Below, one piece after another: positions 52,131-61,302 of a stretch of DNA of 64,000 nucleotides. Numbering within the stretch: the first letter of the stretch is position 1; each line of letters opens with the position of its first letter. Under the pieces are notes generated by a model. It was not told the DNA's origin. It worked only from the letters and a program-made list of their open reading frames with translations, and made no database searches. Position numbers and translations under genes: made by a program. This DNA is from Halosegnis marinus (GTDB taxonomy: Archaea; Halobacteriota; Halobacteria; Halobacteriales; Haloarculaceae): assembly GCF_029338355.1 (NCBI RefSeq), contig NZ_CP119802.1:1674001-1738000 (forward strand), read 5' to 3'.

Positions 52131-54983
52131 ATGACTGACACATCGACAAAGGTTCGCAGCCTGTTCCTGACGGCGCTGATGGTCGTCTCCGTCTTCGGAG
52201 GCACCATCGCGTTCGCCGGGAGCGCGGCTGCAGCTACGAACGCGCAGGCCGTCTCCCTGTCCAATACGACAATGGTGGGCGGTTCCTTCGCGGTAGATGA
52301 GAATACGACTGTAAACCACGACCTGGTGTTCAACGTTGATAACGTGAGCACCGACGGTGGCACGGACACAATCCGTGTTACCATCCCGGCTGGCGAGTAC
52401 TCCAGCCTCCAAGACGTGACCGTTACCAACCGCTCTGACAACAGCAATGTCGCTATTACCGGCAGCGCGGAGGTTGTCAACAACGGCCGGACGCTCACGT
52501 TCGACATCAGCGAGGACGGCAGCACCCAGGGTATCGACATCCAGGTTGCTGTCGACTTCACGGCTAACTGGCCCGAGGTCTCCTCGGACACCAGCGGCCC
52601 GCTGAACGTTGAGGTTCAGGACAGCCAGTTCGAGGATGTCGACGCCGACATCGCGACGCTCCTGATCCGCGACGACGCGACCACCTCGGCTGACTCCGGC
52701 ATCACGAACGGCACGACCTATTGGCAGGGCCAAGTTCTGACCTACGAGAACAGCTCCGCCATCTCTGCTAACGACGACGTCGAGATCCGCCGCGTCAGCG
52801 ACGACGGCCTCGTCACGCAGGTCGAGGCGAACTCCAACGGTCAGGTCACGATTCGCACGGGCAACCTCAACGGTAACTACTACGTTGAGGGCCCGAGCAA
52901 CAACCAGCTCGTCTTCTTCGAGGTCGCTGTCCAGACGCTGGACATCAGCTTCGACCAGGACAGTGTCCGCCTCGGTGGTGACGAGACGGCCAACCTGGAC
53001 GTCGAGTCCAACCGTGCGACCTACAACCACACCATCTCCGCGACGCTGGACGGCTCCGCTGTGAGCGCGAGCACGCTCCAGACGATTCTCGGTGGCGGTA
53101 CGGTTATCGACGACACGACGGTGCGTGTCCCCGGTTCCAACAGCCAGTCGCTGCCCGCTAACTTCAGCGCGGCACCGGCCGGCAACCTGACGCTGAGCGT
53201 CCAGGTCGAGGACTCCACTGCCTCCGACGACGCCAGCCTCACGATTAATCCGGCCATCGAGGGCCAGGCTAGCTTCACCAACAGCGTCTTCTCCGAGGAG
53301 GAGGGCGACGTTGCTGAGATAACATTCGACCTGCAGGGCTCCGACACGGCGACGGTTGTCGTCGGGTCCGACACGGTCAACTACAACGCGCAGGTTACGG
53401 TCGAGGATACGGACGGTGACGGCACCGTCACGCTCCAGATGAACACGTACCTCGCCGGCGTGGGCAACAACGAGAACAGCACCACGACCGATGTGTACAC
53501 GGCTGTCGGTGACGACACCGTGACCAACGAGGTCCGCTACACCGAGGCCGTTCCGAATCGCCTCGCCGCGACCGATTACGACCTCAGCCTCCTGCTCGGC
53601 GGCGCTGACGGCTCCGAGGAGGACGTTGCGGTTCTCGCGCTGACCGACCGCCAGACGACCGGTGCCCAGACGTGGACGGCACCCGGTAACGCTGGCTCGG
53701 TCAACGTCGACAAGTACGACGGGAACGTCACCGAGCTTCTCGATGACGTCACCCAGCGCAACCAGATCGCCGAGGGCGACCTCTCGGTGATTCAGGTGCA
53801 GGCTTCGGGTATCTACGCGTACCTGGGCGACAACACGAGCGACCTCTCCAGCGACATCACGGTCAACGTGACGCAGGAGGGCACCTCGATCAACCAGGCT
53901 CCGAAGACCATCCCGGTCACGAACGCGCAGCTCATCGAGGACGCCGACAACAACCAGTTCTTCCTGGTGTTCGACGCGGACCAGATGGCTGACCGTAACG
54001 GCAACTCCGTCGGCATCGACGCCGGCGAGACGTACAACGTGACCTTCACGCTCGACAACGAGTACACCGGCTCCTCGACCGAGTCCGTCTCGACGACCTT
54101 CAACGTCGTCGAGCGCACGGCCTCGTTCGATGTCGGCTCCGACGGTAACGTCACCGTCGAAGCCTCGGCCGGTCAGGAGATCACGGGCACGACGACCGCC
54201 GCGCCCGGTACGCCCATCACGGTGCGTGCCCGCGCGACCGGCTCCAGCCCGTTCCTGAAGTCCAACTCGACGACCGTCTCCGCGGACGGGACCTTCACGA
54301 CGACGTTCGACTTCACGAACGTCTCCGAGGGTACCGACTTCACGCTGAGCACGTCCACCTCCGGCCTCTCCGCTGAGGCTACCGGTGTCGTCGCTCCGCG
54401 CCCGACCGCGACGGTCAGCATCAACGACCAGACCACCGACGGCACGACCGTCACGGTCGCGTCCGCCAGCCTCTCCGAGGGTGGCTTCGTGACCATCCAC
54501 GACGGCTCGCTGCTCGACGGTGCGACGTTCGACTCCGTCCGCGGCACGTCCGCCTACCTGGACGCCGGGGACAGCTCGAGCATCGAAGTCTCCCTCGACA
54601 CTCCGTACGAGGAGGACGGCACGGTCATCGCCATGCCGCACCTCGACACGGACGGTGACGAGACGTACGACTTCGTCACCTCCGAGGGTGCCGACGACGG
54701 TCCGTACACGACCGCCGAAGGCGACATCGTCACGGACTCCGCGTCCCTGACGGTTGACGCCGGCGCGACGCCGACGCCGACCGCGACGGCCACGCCGACG
54801 GCCACGGCCACTGCGACGGCCACGCCGACGGCGACCGCCACCGCGACGGCTACGGCGACCGCCACCGCCACCGCGACGGCGACTGACACCGCGACCGAGA
54901 CGCCGGGCCAGCCCGGCTTCGGCTTCGCTGTCGCCATCATCGCGCTCGTCGGTGCCGCGCTCCTGGCGCTGCGCCGCGAGTAA
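52131..54983 (+). CDS. PGF-CTERM surface glycoprotein (S-layer-like)
   Basis: A 950-residue secreted protein. A Sec signal (SLFLTALMVVSVFGGTIAFAG) with cleavage near AAAATN is followed by an acidic Thr/Ser/Asp-rich extracellular region. It contains many N-x-S/T sequons (for example SNTTMVGG, ENTTVNHD, NNENSTTT), several beta-sandwich-like repeats and a C-terminal adhesion-like domain (about residues 730-890). Then comes a Thr-Ala-Pro spacer (about 876-920), and the PGF-CTERM tail GQPGFGFAVAIIALVGAALL ending in LRRE. The PGF tail directs removal and lipid attachment by archaeosortase ArtA. It has the length and layout of haloarchaeal S-layer glycoproteins. ATG 52131 gives the signal peptide. 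Confidence 0.92.
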   Translation: MTDTSTKVRSLFLTALMVVSVFGGTIAFAGSAAAATNAQAVSLSNTTMVGGSFAVDENTTVNHDLVFNVDNVSTDGGTDTIRVTIPAGEYSSLQDVTVTNRSDNSNVAITGSAEVVNNGRTLTFDISEDGSTQGIDIQVAVDFTANWPEVSSDTSGPLNVEVQDSQFEDVDADIATLLIRDDATTSADSGITNGTTYWQGQVLTYENSSAISANDDVEIRRVSDDGLVTQVEANSNGQVTIRTGNLNGNYYVEGPSNNQLVFFEVAVQTLDISFDQDSVRLGGDETANLDVESNRATYNHTISATLDGSAVSASTLQTILGGGTVIDDTTVRVPGSNSQSLPANFSAAPAGNLTLSVQVEDSTASDDASLTINPAIEGQASFTNSVFSEEEGDVAEITFDLQGSDTATVVVGSDTVNYNAQVTVEDTDGDGTVTLQMNTYLAGVGNNENSTTTDVYTAVGDDTVTNEVRYTEAVPNRLAATDYDLSLLLGGADGSEEDVAVLALTDRQTTGAQTWTAPGNAGSVNVDKYDGNVTELLDDVTQRNQIAEGDLSVIQVQASGIYAYLGDNTSDLSSDITVNVTQEGTSINQAPKTIPVTNAQLIEDADNNQFFLVFDADQMADRNGNSVGIDAGETYNVTFTLDNEYTGSSTESVSTTFNVVERTASFDVGSDGNVTVEASAGQEITGTTTAAPGTPITVRARATGSSPFLKSNSTTVSADGTFTTTFDFTNVSEGTDFTLSTSTSGLSAEATGVVAPRPTATVSINDQTTDGTTVTVASASLSEGGFVTIHDGSLLDGATFDSVRGTSAYLDAGDSSSIEVSLDTPYEEDGTVIAMPHLDTDGDETYDFVTSEGADDGPYTTAEGDIVTDSASLTVDAGATPTPTATATPTATATATATPTATATATATATATATATATDTATETPGQPGFGFAVAIIALVGAALLALRRE
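54760..54905 (+). repeat. Low-complexity Thr-Ala-Pro coding repeat
   Basis: About 145 bp of irregular 6- to 12-bp repeats of CGACGGCCAC and ACGCCGACG type encode the TATATATP-like spacer of the S-layer-like protein. Such spacers cross the wall region and are probably O-glycosylated; the DNA is prone to slippage. Confidence 0.85.
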
Positions 54984-54995
54984 CTCGGCTGACTA

Positions 54996-55037
54996 ACCGG
55001 GACCCCTAACCCGGTCACAAAAATCGGGATTTTCTTT
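54996..55037 (+). terminator. Hairpin and T-tract terminator of the S-layer-like gene
   Basis: Just after the stop, ACCGGG (54996-55001) pairs with CCCGGT (55010-55015) around an 8-nt loop, and a TTTTCTTTC tract follows at about 55030-55038. T-tracts terminate archaeal transcription; the hairpin is an extra feature. Confidence 0.5.
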
Positions 55038-55120
55038 CGGACGCTACGCCGGACAGCCCCGGCGCCACTCATCGCCGCATACCTTCACGCCCCGAACTGG
55101 CCGCTCCGATTCTGGGTGCC

Positions 55121-55152
55121 TTTATATCCTTCCGCCCCGCGTTGGGATGTAG
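55121..55152 (+). promoter_or_regulatory. TATA box fixing a leaderless GTG start of tbp
   Basis: TTTATAT at 55121-55127 lies about 28 nt before GTG 55152. This spacing places the transcript start at the start codon and excludes the upstream GTG at 55116. Confidence 0.65.
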
Positions 55153-55712
55153 TGACACCGCCAGCCGACTCCGTCGAGATCCAGAACGTGGTCGCTTCGA
55201 CCGGCATCGAACAGGAGCTCGACCTCGACGCGCTCGCCATGGACCTCACCGGGTCGAGCTACGACCCCGAGAACTTCCCGGGCGTCGTCTACCGGCTCCA
55301 GGAGCCGAAGGCCGCGATGCTCATCTTCCGGTCGGGGAAGATCGTCTGTACGGGCGCGAACAGCATCGACGCCGTCCACGAGGCGCTCTCGATCGCGTTC
55401 GACCGCCTGCGCGAGCTGAACATCCCCGTGCCGGAGGACCCCGAGATCACGGTCCAGAACATCGTCTCCACGGCCGACCTGGGCGCGACGTTGAACCTCA
55501 ACGCCATCGCCATCGGGTTCGGCTTGGAGAACGTCGAGTACGAGCCCGAGCAGTTCCCGGGGCTCGTCTATCGACTCGACGAGCCGGACGTGGTCGTCCT
55601 GCTGTTCGGCTCCGGGAAGCTCGTCATCACCGGGGGGAAGACGGTTGACGACGCCTCCGAGGCCGCGACCGTGGTCACGGACGAACTCGAAAGCCTCGGC
55701 CTGCTCGGGTAA
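55152..55712 (+). CDS. tbp: TATA-box binding protein
   Basis: A 186-residue general transcription factor that binds TATA boxes and recruits TFB. It has the two direct repeats of TBP: VEIQNVVASTGIEQELDLDA with FPGVVYRLQEPKAAMLIF and SGKIVCTGANS, and then ITVQNIVSTADLGATLNLNA with FPGLVYRLDEPDVVVLLF and SGKLVITGGKT. Length is exactly that of archaeal TBPs. The start is the leaderless GTG at 55152. Haloarchaea often have several TBPs; whether this is the main one cannot be seen. It converges with the VanZ gene. Confidence 0.96.
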   Translation: MTPPADSVEIQNVVASTGIEQELDLDALAMDLTGSSYDPENFPGVVYRLQEPKAAMLIFRSGKIVCTGANSIDAVHEALSIAFDRLRELNIPVPEDPEITVQNIVSTADLGATLNLNAIAIGFGLENVEYEPEQFPGLVYRLDEPDVVVLLFGSGKLVITGGKTVDDASEAATVVTDELESLGLLG

Positions 55713-55715
55713 CGC

Positions 55716-56135
55716 TCAGCTCTCCTCGACGGTCACGCCCGACGGCAGGGGGACGTACCGGACGACGCGTTCGAGCGCGAGCCACGCCGTCGCCACGACG
55801 CCGCCCGCGAGGTTCGCGAGGATGTCGCCAACCCCGAAGTAGCGCCGCGGCAGCGTCCACTGAACGAGCTCGATACCGCTTCCGTACACGAACACCGCGC
55901 CGAGTATCACCGCGACCCGGAGCCACAGCCGGCGTTCGTCGAGCGTCGCGTACGCGAGCGCCAGGCCCAGGCCCGCGTACGCGACGAGGTGGAGTCGCTT
56001 GTCCCACCACGGGCCGGCGTCGGGAACCCGCGGCGGCCGCCCGGTGAGTGAAAAGTACGCGATGACGGCCGCGACGAGCAGGACGCTCCCGTACCGGACG
56101 ACACGGGGGAGCGCGGGAACCGGAAGCCGTCGCAT
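55716..56135 (-). CDS. VanZ-family membrane protein
   Basis: A 139-residue membrane protein with four hydrophobic segments. VanZ landmarks: VIAYFSLTGRPPR, DKRLHLVAYAGLGLALAYA, and GIELVQWTLPRRYFGVGDILANLAGG with a conserved polar Glu-Leu-x-Gln and Asp-x-x-x-Asn pair. VanZ proteins occur with envelope or glycan functions. It is the last gene of a tail of small genes behind the archaellum operon. Stop codons of this gene and tbp are three nt apart. Confidence 0.85.
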   Translation of the reverse strand: MRRLPVPALPRVVRYGSVLLVAAVIAYFSLTGRPPRVPDAGPWWDKRLHLVAYAGLGLALAYATLDERRLWLRVAVILGAVFVYGSGIELVQWTLPRRYFGVGDILANLAGGVVATAWLALERVVRYVPLPSGVTVEES

Positions 56136-56171
56136 ACAGAAAGAGGCGAACCGGGCGAGTTAGTTCCTCCG

Positions 56172-56501
56172 CTACAGCAGCACGAACACGTTCCACGCCG
56201 TCACGCCGACGCCGACGACCGAGAGCGCGAGCGGGATGGCGACACGGCCGGGGTTCGGCGCGACGCGCCAGAGCAACGCGAAGACGGCGAGGCTCCCGAG
56301 CTTGAGGAGGACGATACCGGCGAGGCCGTATCGGCCCAACAAGCCCGCTGCGAGCGGCCCGGCCTCGGCGCCACGGCCCGCGGCCAGCCCGACGAGCGTC
56401 GTCGCGAGGTCGCCGAGCCCGTAGCTCGCCAGCGCGAGGAGCCAGAGCCGACGCTGACGGTCGGCGAGCCGCCGGACAGTCGCGTCGAGCCGGGCGGCCA
56501 C
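56172..56501 (-). CDS. Small membrane protein
   Basis: A 109-residue protein with a basic start (LDATVRRLADRQRRLW) and three hydrophobic segments (LALASYGLGDLATTLVGLAA; LAGIVLLKLGSLAVFALLW; VAIPLALSVVGVGVTAWNVF). Topology resembles DUF5658-type haloarchaeal membrane proteins, but similarity is by eye. GTG start at 56501. It begins 3 nt after the stop of the 36-residue gene. Function unknown. Confidence 0.65.
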   Translation of the reverse strand: MAARLDATVRRLADRQRRLWLLALASYGLGDLATTLVGLAAGRGAEAGPLAAGLLGRYGLAGIVLLKLGSLAVFALLWRVAPNPGRVAIPLALSVVGVGVTAWNVFVLL

Positions 56502-56504
56502 GGC

Positions 56505-56615
56505 CTACAACACGAGCGTGCCGGCCGCGACCGCGAGCAGGAGCGTCGCGGCGCCGATGAGCAGGAAGTCGACGCCGGGAGAGACGACCGACGTGTCCGC
56601 GCGACGGGCCGCCAT
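56505..56615 (-). CDS. 36-residue single-pass microprotein
   Basis: A short frame starting MAARRADTSVVSPGVDF followed by one hydrophobic helix LLIGAATLLLAVAAGTLVL and stop. Its ATG overlaps the stop of the FlaD/E-domain gene by one base (TGATG), and the next gene starts 3 nt later. Tight coupling supports translation. A small tail-anchored membrane protein; possible archaellum or envelope accessory. Confidence 0.6.
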   Translation of the reverse strand: MAARRADTSVVSPGVDFLLIGAATLLLAVAAGTLVL

Positions 56616-57064
56616 CAGTCGTCACCCTCCGCCGTGACCGGCGACTCGTTCGCCTCGGCGCCCGCGTGTTCGGACGGGTTCACGCCGGCGCGGTGTTTCG
56701 CGAGCTGTGTGCGGAGCGTGTCTGCTTCGAGGTCGTCGTCCGCGAGCTCGGCGATGAACTCCAGCGACTTCGCGTGCGCGCCGAACGGCGTCCCGGACAG
56801 CGGTTCGAGCGGGCCCGAGAGCAGGCCGGGCTCGTCGTACTTCTTCGAGTGGATCTCGTCGAGCGAGAGCCCCCGGAGCTGGCGCTCGACGTCGTGGCGC
56901 ACGTCGGTGGATATCCACGAGAGCCGCTCGTAGTAGCGGAGCGCACACAGCGCCCCGGAGGTACCGAAGGTCGTCCCGAGGTACTTCGCCCACCGAACGA
57001 GCGTCTCCGAGCGGGAGAACTCGACCCGGTCTTCGAGGTACGGGCGGCCGGACGCGTCTGTCAT
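56615..57064 (-). CDS. FlaD/E (ArlD/E)-domain protein
   Basis: A 149-residue acidic protein whose central part matches the FlaD/E domain: VRWAKYLGTTFGTSGALCAL, RYYERLSWISTDVRHDVERQL. The pattern equals that of the ArlCE-type protein at 62190-62996 (EWLAALMERSGPAGALRAVD; HYEQTGWISASVKERLV). FlaD/E proteins sit at the cytoplasmic base of the archaellum motor and link to chemotaxis. C-terminus is acidic and disordered. It lies 131 nt after arlJ on the same strand. Confidence 0.82.
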   Translation of the reverse strand: MTDASGRPYLEDRVEFSRSETLVRWAKYLGTTFGTSGALCALRYYERLSWISTDVRHDVERQLRGLSLDEIHSKKYDEPGLLSGPLEPLSGTPFGAHAKSLEFIAELADDDLEADTLRTQLAKHRAGVNPSEHAGAEANESPVTAEGDD

Positions 57065-57195
57065 ACCCGTGCTTCCGGCTATCGCCTATAAAAAGCGCGT
57101 TCCGTATCGAGACGTGAGTCGGGGGTCGAACGAACCGTGGGCTCGACGCTCACGAGTTTCCCCTCTCATCGTACCGGACGAGCGGAGCGAACCGT

Positions 57196-58911
57196 CTAGA
57201 TGAGCCCCGCGACGACCCGCTGTGTGACGGCCGCGACGACGGTTCCGGCCCACGTGAGGCCGACGAAGTGCGGGAGCGCGTTCACGAAGTGGCCCCGGTC
57301 GGTGAGCCGGATCATCAGCGAGGAGAGCAGCGCGTTGAGGAGGACGACACACAGCAGGAGGAACTCCATCACCTCGATGTCGTAGTTGCCCGTCGAGAAC
57401 AGCGAATCGACGAACTCCCCGTTCTGGCTCGCGATCTCGGAGGTGATGGTGAGCATCTGCCCGGCGATCTCGAGGCCGATGAACGCCGAGAACATCGAGG
57501 CGGCGGTGATGCCGTACACGACGCCGATGAACGTCGTGCTCGCCTGCTGGCGCTGCTCGCGGACCCGTAGCACCTCGTTGATGTTCGTCGAGATGACCTG
57601 TCCCAGGCGACGGGGGTCGCCGCCCATCCGCCGGCCGACGACGTACATGTCGCCGAACTTCTGGATGAGATACGAGCCCGTCTCGGCGGCGAACAGCGTC
57701 CACGCCCCCTCGGCGTCGATGCGGGTGCGCAGCCGCTTGTAGAGGTTGTTCACGTTCGGGGTGAGCGCGCCGAAGTCCTTCGTGCGCAGCGTCTCGAGGA
57801 CGTTCGCCGTCGAGGTCTGTTTCACCGACTCGACGCCGCCGAGCGCCCGGATGAACGAGGGGAAGCCCGCGTCGCGGTCGGTCACCTTCCGCTCCTCGCG
57901 GCGCATCGCCAGGCCGGGAAGCAACAGCGGCGTCGTCGGAATCGCGAGGTAGATGGGCCGCGGGAGCGTGTCGGGCGCGAGCGGCGTGAAGCCGAGCCCG
58001 ACGGCCGCGACCGCGACCGTCGCGACGACCGACAGCGCGACGCCGACGACGAGCGGGAGCCACACGCGGTGCATCGGCGAGTGGTCGGTCTCGGGGTCGA
58101 GCCACACCGGGTCGCGCGGCGCGACGGTGTGGATGACGAACAGGAACCCCACCTGCACCAGCGCGAACATCACGATGACGCCGCCCACGAGCAGCGTCGG
58201 CGGCACGCCCAACAGGAGCGGCAACACGGTCGCGAACACGAGGATGAACGTCGTCGAGAGCATCAGCGAGAGGTACAGCTCCTGAAGCACGTCGAGCTTC
58301 GAGAGGTCCGACTCGTAGCGGATGACGAACTCCTGGATGTTCGACTCCTGTTCGTCCACGAGGAAGTCGCTCAGGCTCTGGCCCGCTCCCACCGTATAGG
58401 CGAGCCGTTCGAGGAAGTCGCCCAACAGTTCGGAGGGGACGCGTTTCGACCGACGACGGCAGGCGTCGTCGAGCGACTGGTTCCACGTATCGACGAGCGC
58501 GGTGATGCGACCCATCTCCTCGGCGAGCGCCCCGTACTCCTCGACCTGCGCGAGCGTGCGGAACACCTCGACCCGCTCGATGTTCGTGAGCGAGAGCACC
58601 GTGATGTGCGTGAGAAAGAGGTGGAACTGCTCGCGTATCTCCCGGCGGCGGCGGTCGGCGACCACCTTCGGGTAGACGAGCGCGCCGAGCAGGGGCACGA
58701 GGCCGAGCACGCCGAGCGGCGCGGCGAGGAACGCGGGGAGGTCGAGGGCGACGGCCGCGCCCCCGAGGACAAGCCCGAACAGGACCGAGGGCGCGAGGAC
58801 GAGCAGCGCGTACCGCTCGACGGGCATCTCCATGTAGCGGAAGGCCGTCGCGACCGACGCGACCAGCTCGCGCAGGTCGGGTAGCTCGGCCCCCTCGCCC
58901 TCGGCGGCCAT
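57196..58911 (-). CDS. arlJ: Archaellum platform protein ArlJ
   Basis: A 571-residue membrane protein that forms the platform of the archaellum motor and works with the ATPase ArlI. The N-terminus is cytoplasmic; two hydrophobic pairs lie at about 40-100 and 240-330, and a third set follows near 470-560 (GVVYGITAASMFSAFIGLEI). Conserved segments: LGDFLERLAYTVGAGQSLSDF and MRTKDF-like ETLRTKDFGALTPNVNNLY. T2SF domains typical of TadC/FlaJ. Stop-start distance to arlI is one nucleotide. Last core archaellum gene of the operon. Confidence 0.92.
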   Translation of the reverse strand: MAAEGEGAELPDLRELVASVATAFRYMEMPVERYALLVLAPSVLFGLVLGGAAVALDLPAFLAAPLGVLGLVPLLGALVYPKVVADRRRREIREQFHLFLTHITVLSLTNIERVEVFRTLAQVEEYGALAEEMGRITALVDTWNQSLDDACRRRSKRVPSELLGDFLERLAYTVGAGQSLSDFLVDEQESNIQEFVIRYESDLSKLDVLQELYLSLMLSTTFILVFATVLPLLLGVPPTLLVGGVIVMFALVQVGFLFVIHTVAPRDPVWLDPETDHSPMHRVWLPLVVGVALSVVATVAVAAVGLGFTPLAPDTLPRPIYLAIPTTPLLLPGLAMRREERKVTDRDAGFPSFIRALGGVESVKQTSTANVLETLRTKDFGALTPNVNNLYKRLRTRIDAEGAWTLFAAETGSYLIQKFGDMYVVGRRMGGDPRRLGQVISTNINEVLRVREQRQQASTTFIGVVYGITAASMFSAFIGLEIAGQMLTITSEIASQNGEFVDSLFSTGNYDIEVMEFLLLCVVLLNALLSSLMIRLTDRGHFVNALPHFVGLTWAGTVVAAVTQRVVAGLI

Positions 58912-58912
58912 C

Positions 58913-60589
58913 TCAGGCGTTCACCCGGTCGGTCAGCCCGTGGATATCCACGGGGAGGGCCTCGACGCCGTCGCGCTGGAACGTCTCGATGGCGTCGTTC
59001 ACCTCGTGGTAGCCCAGCACGTCGGCGTCGATGAGCCGGCGGATGAGTTCGGCGCGGCGGTCCAGTTCGTCGTATATCTTCCGCGTGTCGTCGTAGCCGA
59101 GCAGCGTCGCGATCTGGTTCTCCAGGACGTGGCTGTTGTTGCGCCCCTTGAACGTCACGTCGTCGTCGCGGGGGTCCCACGAGAACGCCTCGCGGGTGAC
59201 GACCCCGCCCTCGTGGCTGGAGTAGCCCTCTATCTCCTGGACGCTCGTGACGCGCCGGAGCACGTCGTCGCCCTGCTTCACCCGGTTTTGAAACAGCGCC
59301 ACGTCGCAGTTGTCCATGAACGTCTCGGGGACGTTGATGGGGTTCGAGGTGAACCGCTGTATCATCGAGACGATGTCGCTCGCGTGGAACGTGATGAGCA
59401 CCGGGTGGCCCGTCTGGGCGGCCTGGAACGCCATCTGCGCCTCCGCGCCCCGGACCTCGCCCACGCAGATGTAGTCCGGGCGCGACCGGAGCGCCGCGGC
59501 CACGAGGTCGAACATGTCCACGTCCGAGCCCTCGCCGTTCCCCTCCCGCGTCAGGAGCTGTTGCCAGTTCTCGTGGGGCGGCTTCACCTCGGCGGTGTCC
59601 TCCGCGGTGTAGATCTTGTGGTCGCGGGGGATGAACGAGAACATCGAGTTGAGCGTCGTCGTCTTGCCGGAGGCCGTCTCGCCGACGACGAACACGGTCT
59701 GCTCGTTCTCCATACAGAGCCACAGGTACGCCGCCAGCTCCGGCGAGATGGTGCCCCACTTCGTTATCTGGAAGATGGAGAGCGGCACGTCCTCGCCCTG
59801 CCGGATGGTGAGCGACGGCCCCTTGATGGAGACGTCGTCGGAGTAGATGATGTTGATGCGCGACCCGTTCGGCAGCGTCGAGTCGATGATGGGGTTCGAA
59901 TCGGAGACGGGGTGGTTCATCCGCTCGCCCATGTTGCGGATCCAGTTCGAGAACTGCTCGTTGTCGCCGAAGTCGACGGTCGTCTCGACCATACCGAAGA
60001 CGCCGTGGTCGACGTAACACGCGTGCGGGCCGATGACGTGGATGTCCTCGTTATCTGGGTCGGCCATCACGGGTTCGAGCGGGCCGAGGCCGACGATGTC
60101 GCGCTGGAGGACGTACCGGAGCCGGTCGTACGTCTGCGGGTCGACGGTGAAGCGGTCGCCGAGCAGCGAGGCGCGGAGGCGGTCGGGGAGCGAGCCGGCC
60201 CCCTCGCCCACGGCGAGTATCTCGTCGACGAGTTCGTCCAGGTGGCTCGTGAAGTCGCCGCCCTCGACGGGGGCGGGCTTCGTCACCGAGCGGTCGAGCA
60301 CCTCCGCGCGGACGCGCTCGTAGAGCCCCTCGTCCTCGGCCGAGAGCGTCGGCTCCAGACAGTAGTACGTCGTGTCCTGGCCGGGGCGGCCGTGGACGTG
60401 CCCGAAGATGGGCGGCTCCGCCGGGAACAGTACGTTCGGCTTCGACGTCGCGTGCTCGTCGGTCGGCTCCTCGGCGTACACGGGGTACGTGTTCGTCCGC
60501 TCGTAGAACGCCTCCAAGTGGGCGCGAACGTGCGGGTGCTCGTCGGTGACGGCGCGCAGGTCGTCGGTGAGTCTGGTGTTCGCCTTCAT
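58913..60589 (-). CDS. arlI: Archaellum motor ATPase ArlI
   Basis: A 558-residue hexameric ATPase for archaellum assembly and rotation. N-terminal domain residues about 1-230; catalytic domain with FGPHACYVDHGVFG-like region, PLSIFQITKWGTISPELAAYL, Walker A VVGETASGKTT, Asp box IYTAEDTAEVK, and Walker B RPDYICVGEVRGAEAQ. ATG 60589 gives MKANTRLTDDLRAVTDEHPH; the frame continues far upstream but overlaps arlH. It lies 2 nt after the arlH stop. All catalytic motifs appear intact. Confidence 0.95.
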   Translation of the reverse strand: MKANTRLTDDLRAVTDEHPHVRAHLEAFYERTNTYPVYAEEPTDEHATSKPNVLFPAEPPIFGHVHGRPGQDTTYYCLEPTLSAEDEGLYERVRAEVLDRSVTKPAPVEGGDFTSHLDELVDEILAVGEGAGSLPDRLRASLLGDRFTVDPQTYDRLRYVLQRDIVGLGPLEPVMADPDNEDIHVIGPHACYVDHGVFGMVETTVDFGDNEQFSNWIRNMGERMNHPVSDSNPIIDSTLPNGSRINIIYSDDVSIKGPSLTIRQGEDVPLSIFQITKWGTISPELAAYLWLCMENEQTVFVVGETASGKTTTLNSMFSFIPRDHKIYTAEDTAEVKPPHENWQQLLTREGNGEGSDVDMFDLVAAALRSRPDYICVGEVRGAEAQMAFQAAQTGHPVLITFHASDIVSMIQRFTSNPINVPETFMDNCDVALFQNRVKQGDDVLRRVTSVQEIEGYSSHEGGVVTREAFSWDPRDDDVTFKGRNNSHVLENQIATLLGYDDTRKIYDELDRRAELIRRLIDADVLGYHEVNDAIETFQRDGVEALPVDIHGLTDRVNA

Positions 60590-60591
60590 GG

Positions 60592-61302
60592 TCACGCGAT
60601 GGTCCGCGATTCGATGACGATGCCCCGCCCCTGCTGGACGGAGAAGCCGATGGTGTCGTCGACGGGCTGTTTCATGCCGGCGAAGCGCCGGACGAGCGCC
60701 TTCTTGCGTATCTCCTGGCCGACCGCCTCGCTGTGGAGTTCGAGGTACACGTCCGCGGCGCCGCGCAGCGGCCGGAGCGCCCGCTCCGTCAGCGTCGCCG
60801 GGTCGACCGTCACGACGGCGACCTTGCCGGCCGCGAGCGGCCGGTCGAGCCGCCCGAGGAACCGTTGCATCGCGCGGTCCTCGTCGCCGCTCCCGAGAAC
60901 GGGGCCGAATCGCGGGTCGTTGCGGCACAGCCGGCCGAAGCCGTCCGCGACGAGCGCGTCGCCGGTCCACACGCCGCCCGTTTCCGTCAGCGGCGCGAGT
61001 AGCGGCCGGTCGCCGTCCACGGGCGCGTGGTAGTAGCGGAGCCGCTCCGCGAGCAGGTGTTCGACCACGTCGTACGACAGCGAGTGCATCTGGTCGACGT
61101 ACTCCCGTGCCGTCGCGTCCGTCGCGACGACCGTCACCCGGGTTCCCTCCTCGGCCAGGCCGTAGGCGAACCGCGAGGCGAGCACGGACTTGCCCGCGCC
61201 CGTCCCGCCCTCGACGAGGACGAGACTCCCCTCGGGGAAGCCGCCCCCGACCGCGTGGTTGACGCGGTCGCGCGACTCCAGCCCGATGGAGAGGTGGTTC
61301 AC
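60592..61302 (-). CDS. arlH: Archaellum protein ArlH (RecA-like ATP-binding)
   Basis: A 236-residue RecA/KaiC-like protein that docks on ArlI and is thought to switch the motor. It has Walker A VEGGTGAGKSVLASRFAYG and a degraded Walker B near AAGKVAVVTVDPATL. The GTG at 61302 overlaps the arlG stop (GTGA). Residues VVATDATAREYVDQM are typical. The C-terminal part carries the conserved IGFSVQQGRGIVIESR. The protein is cytoplasmic. Confidence 0.93.
   Translation of the reverse strand: MNHLSIGLESRDRVNHAVGGGFPEGSLVLVEGGTGAGKSVLASRFAYGLAEEGTRVTVVATDATAREYVDQMHSLSYDVVEHLLAERLRYYHAPVDGDRPLLAPLTETGGVWTGDALVADGFGRLCRNDPRFGPVLGSGDEDRAMQRFLGRLDRPLAAGKVAVVTVDPATLTERALRPLRGAADVYLELHSEAVGQEIRKKALVRRFAGMKQPVDDTIGFSVQQGRGIVIESRTIA

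Noticed and set aside
54760-54905. CRISPR-like repeat array
   Set aside because: Units are irregular and within an open coding frame for a Thr-Ala-Pro spacer.
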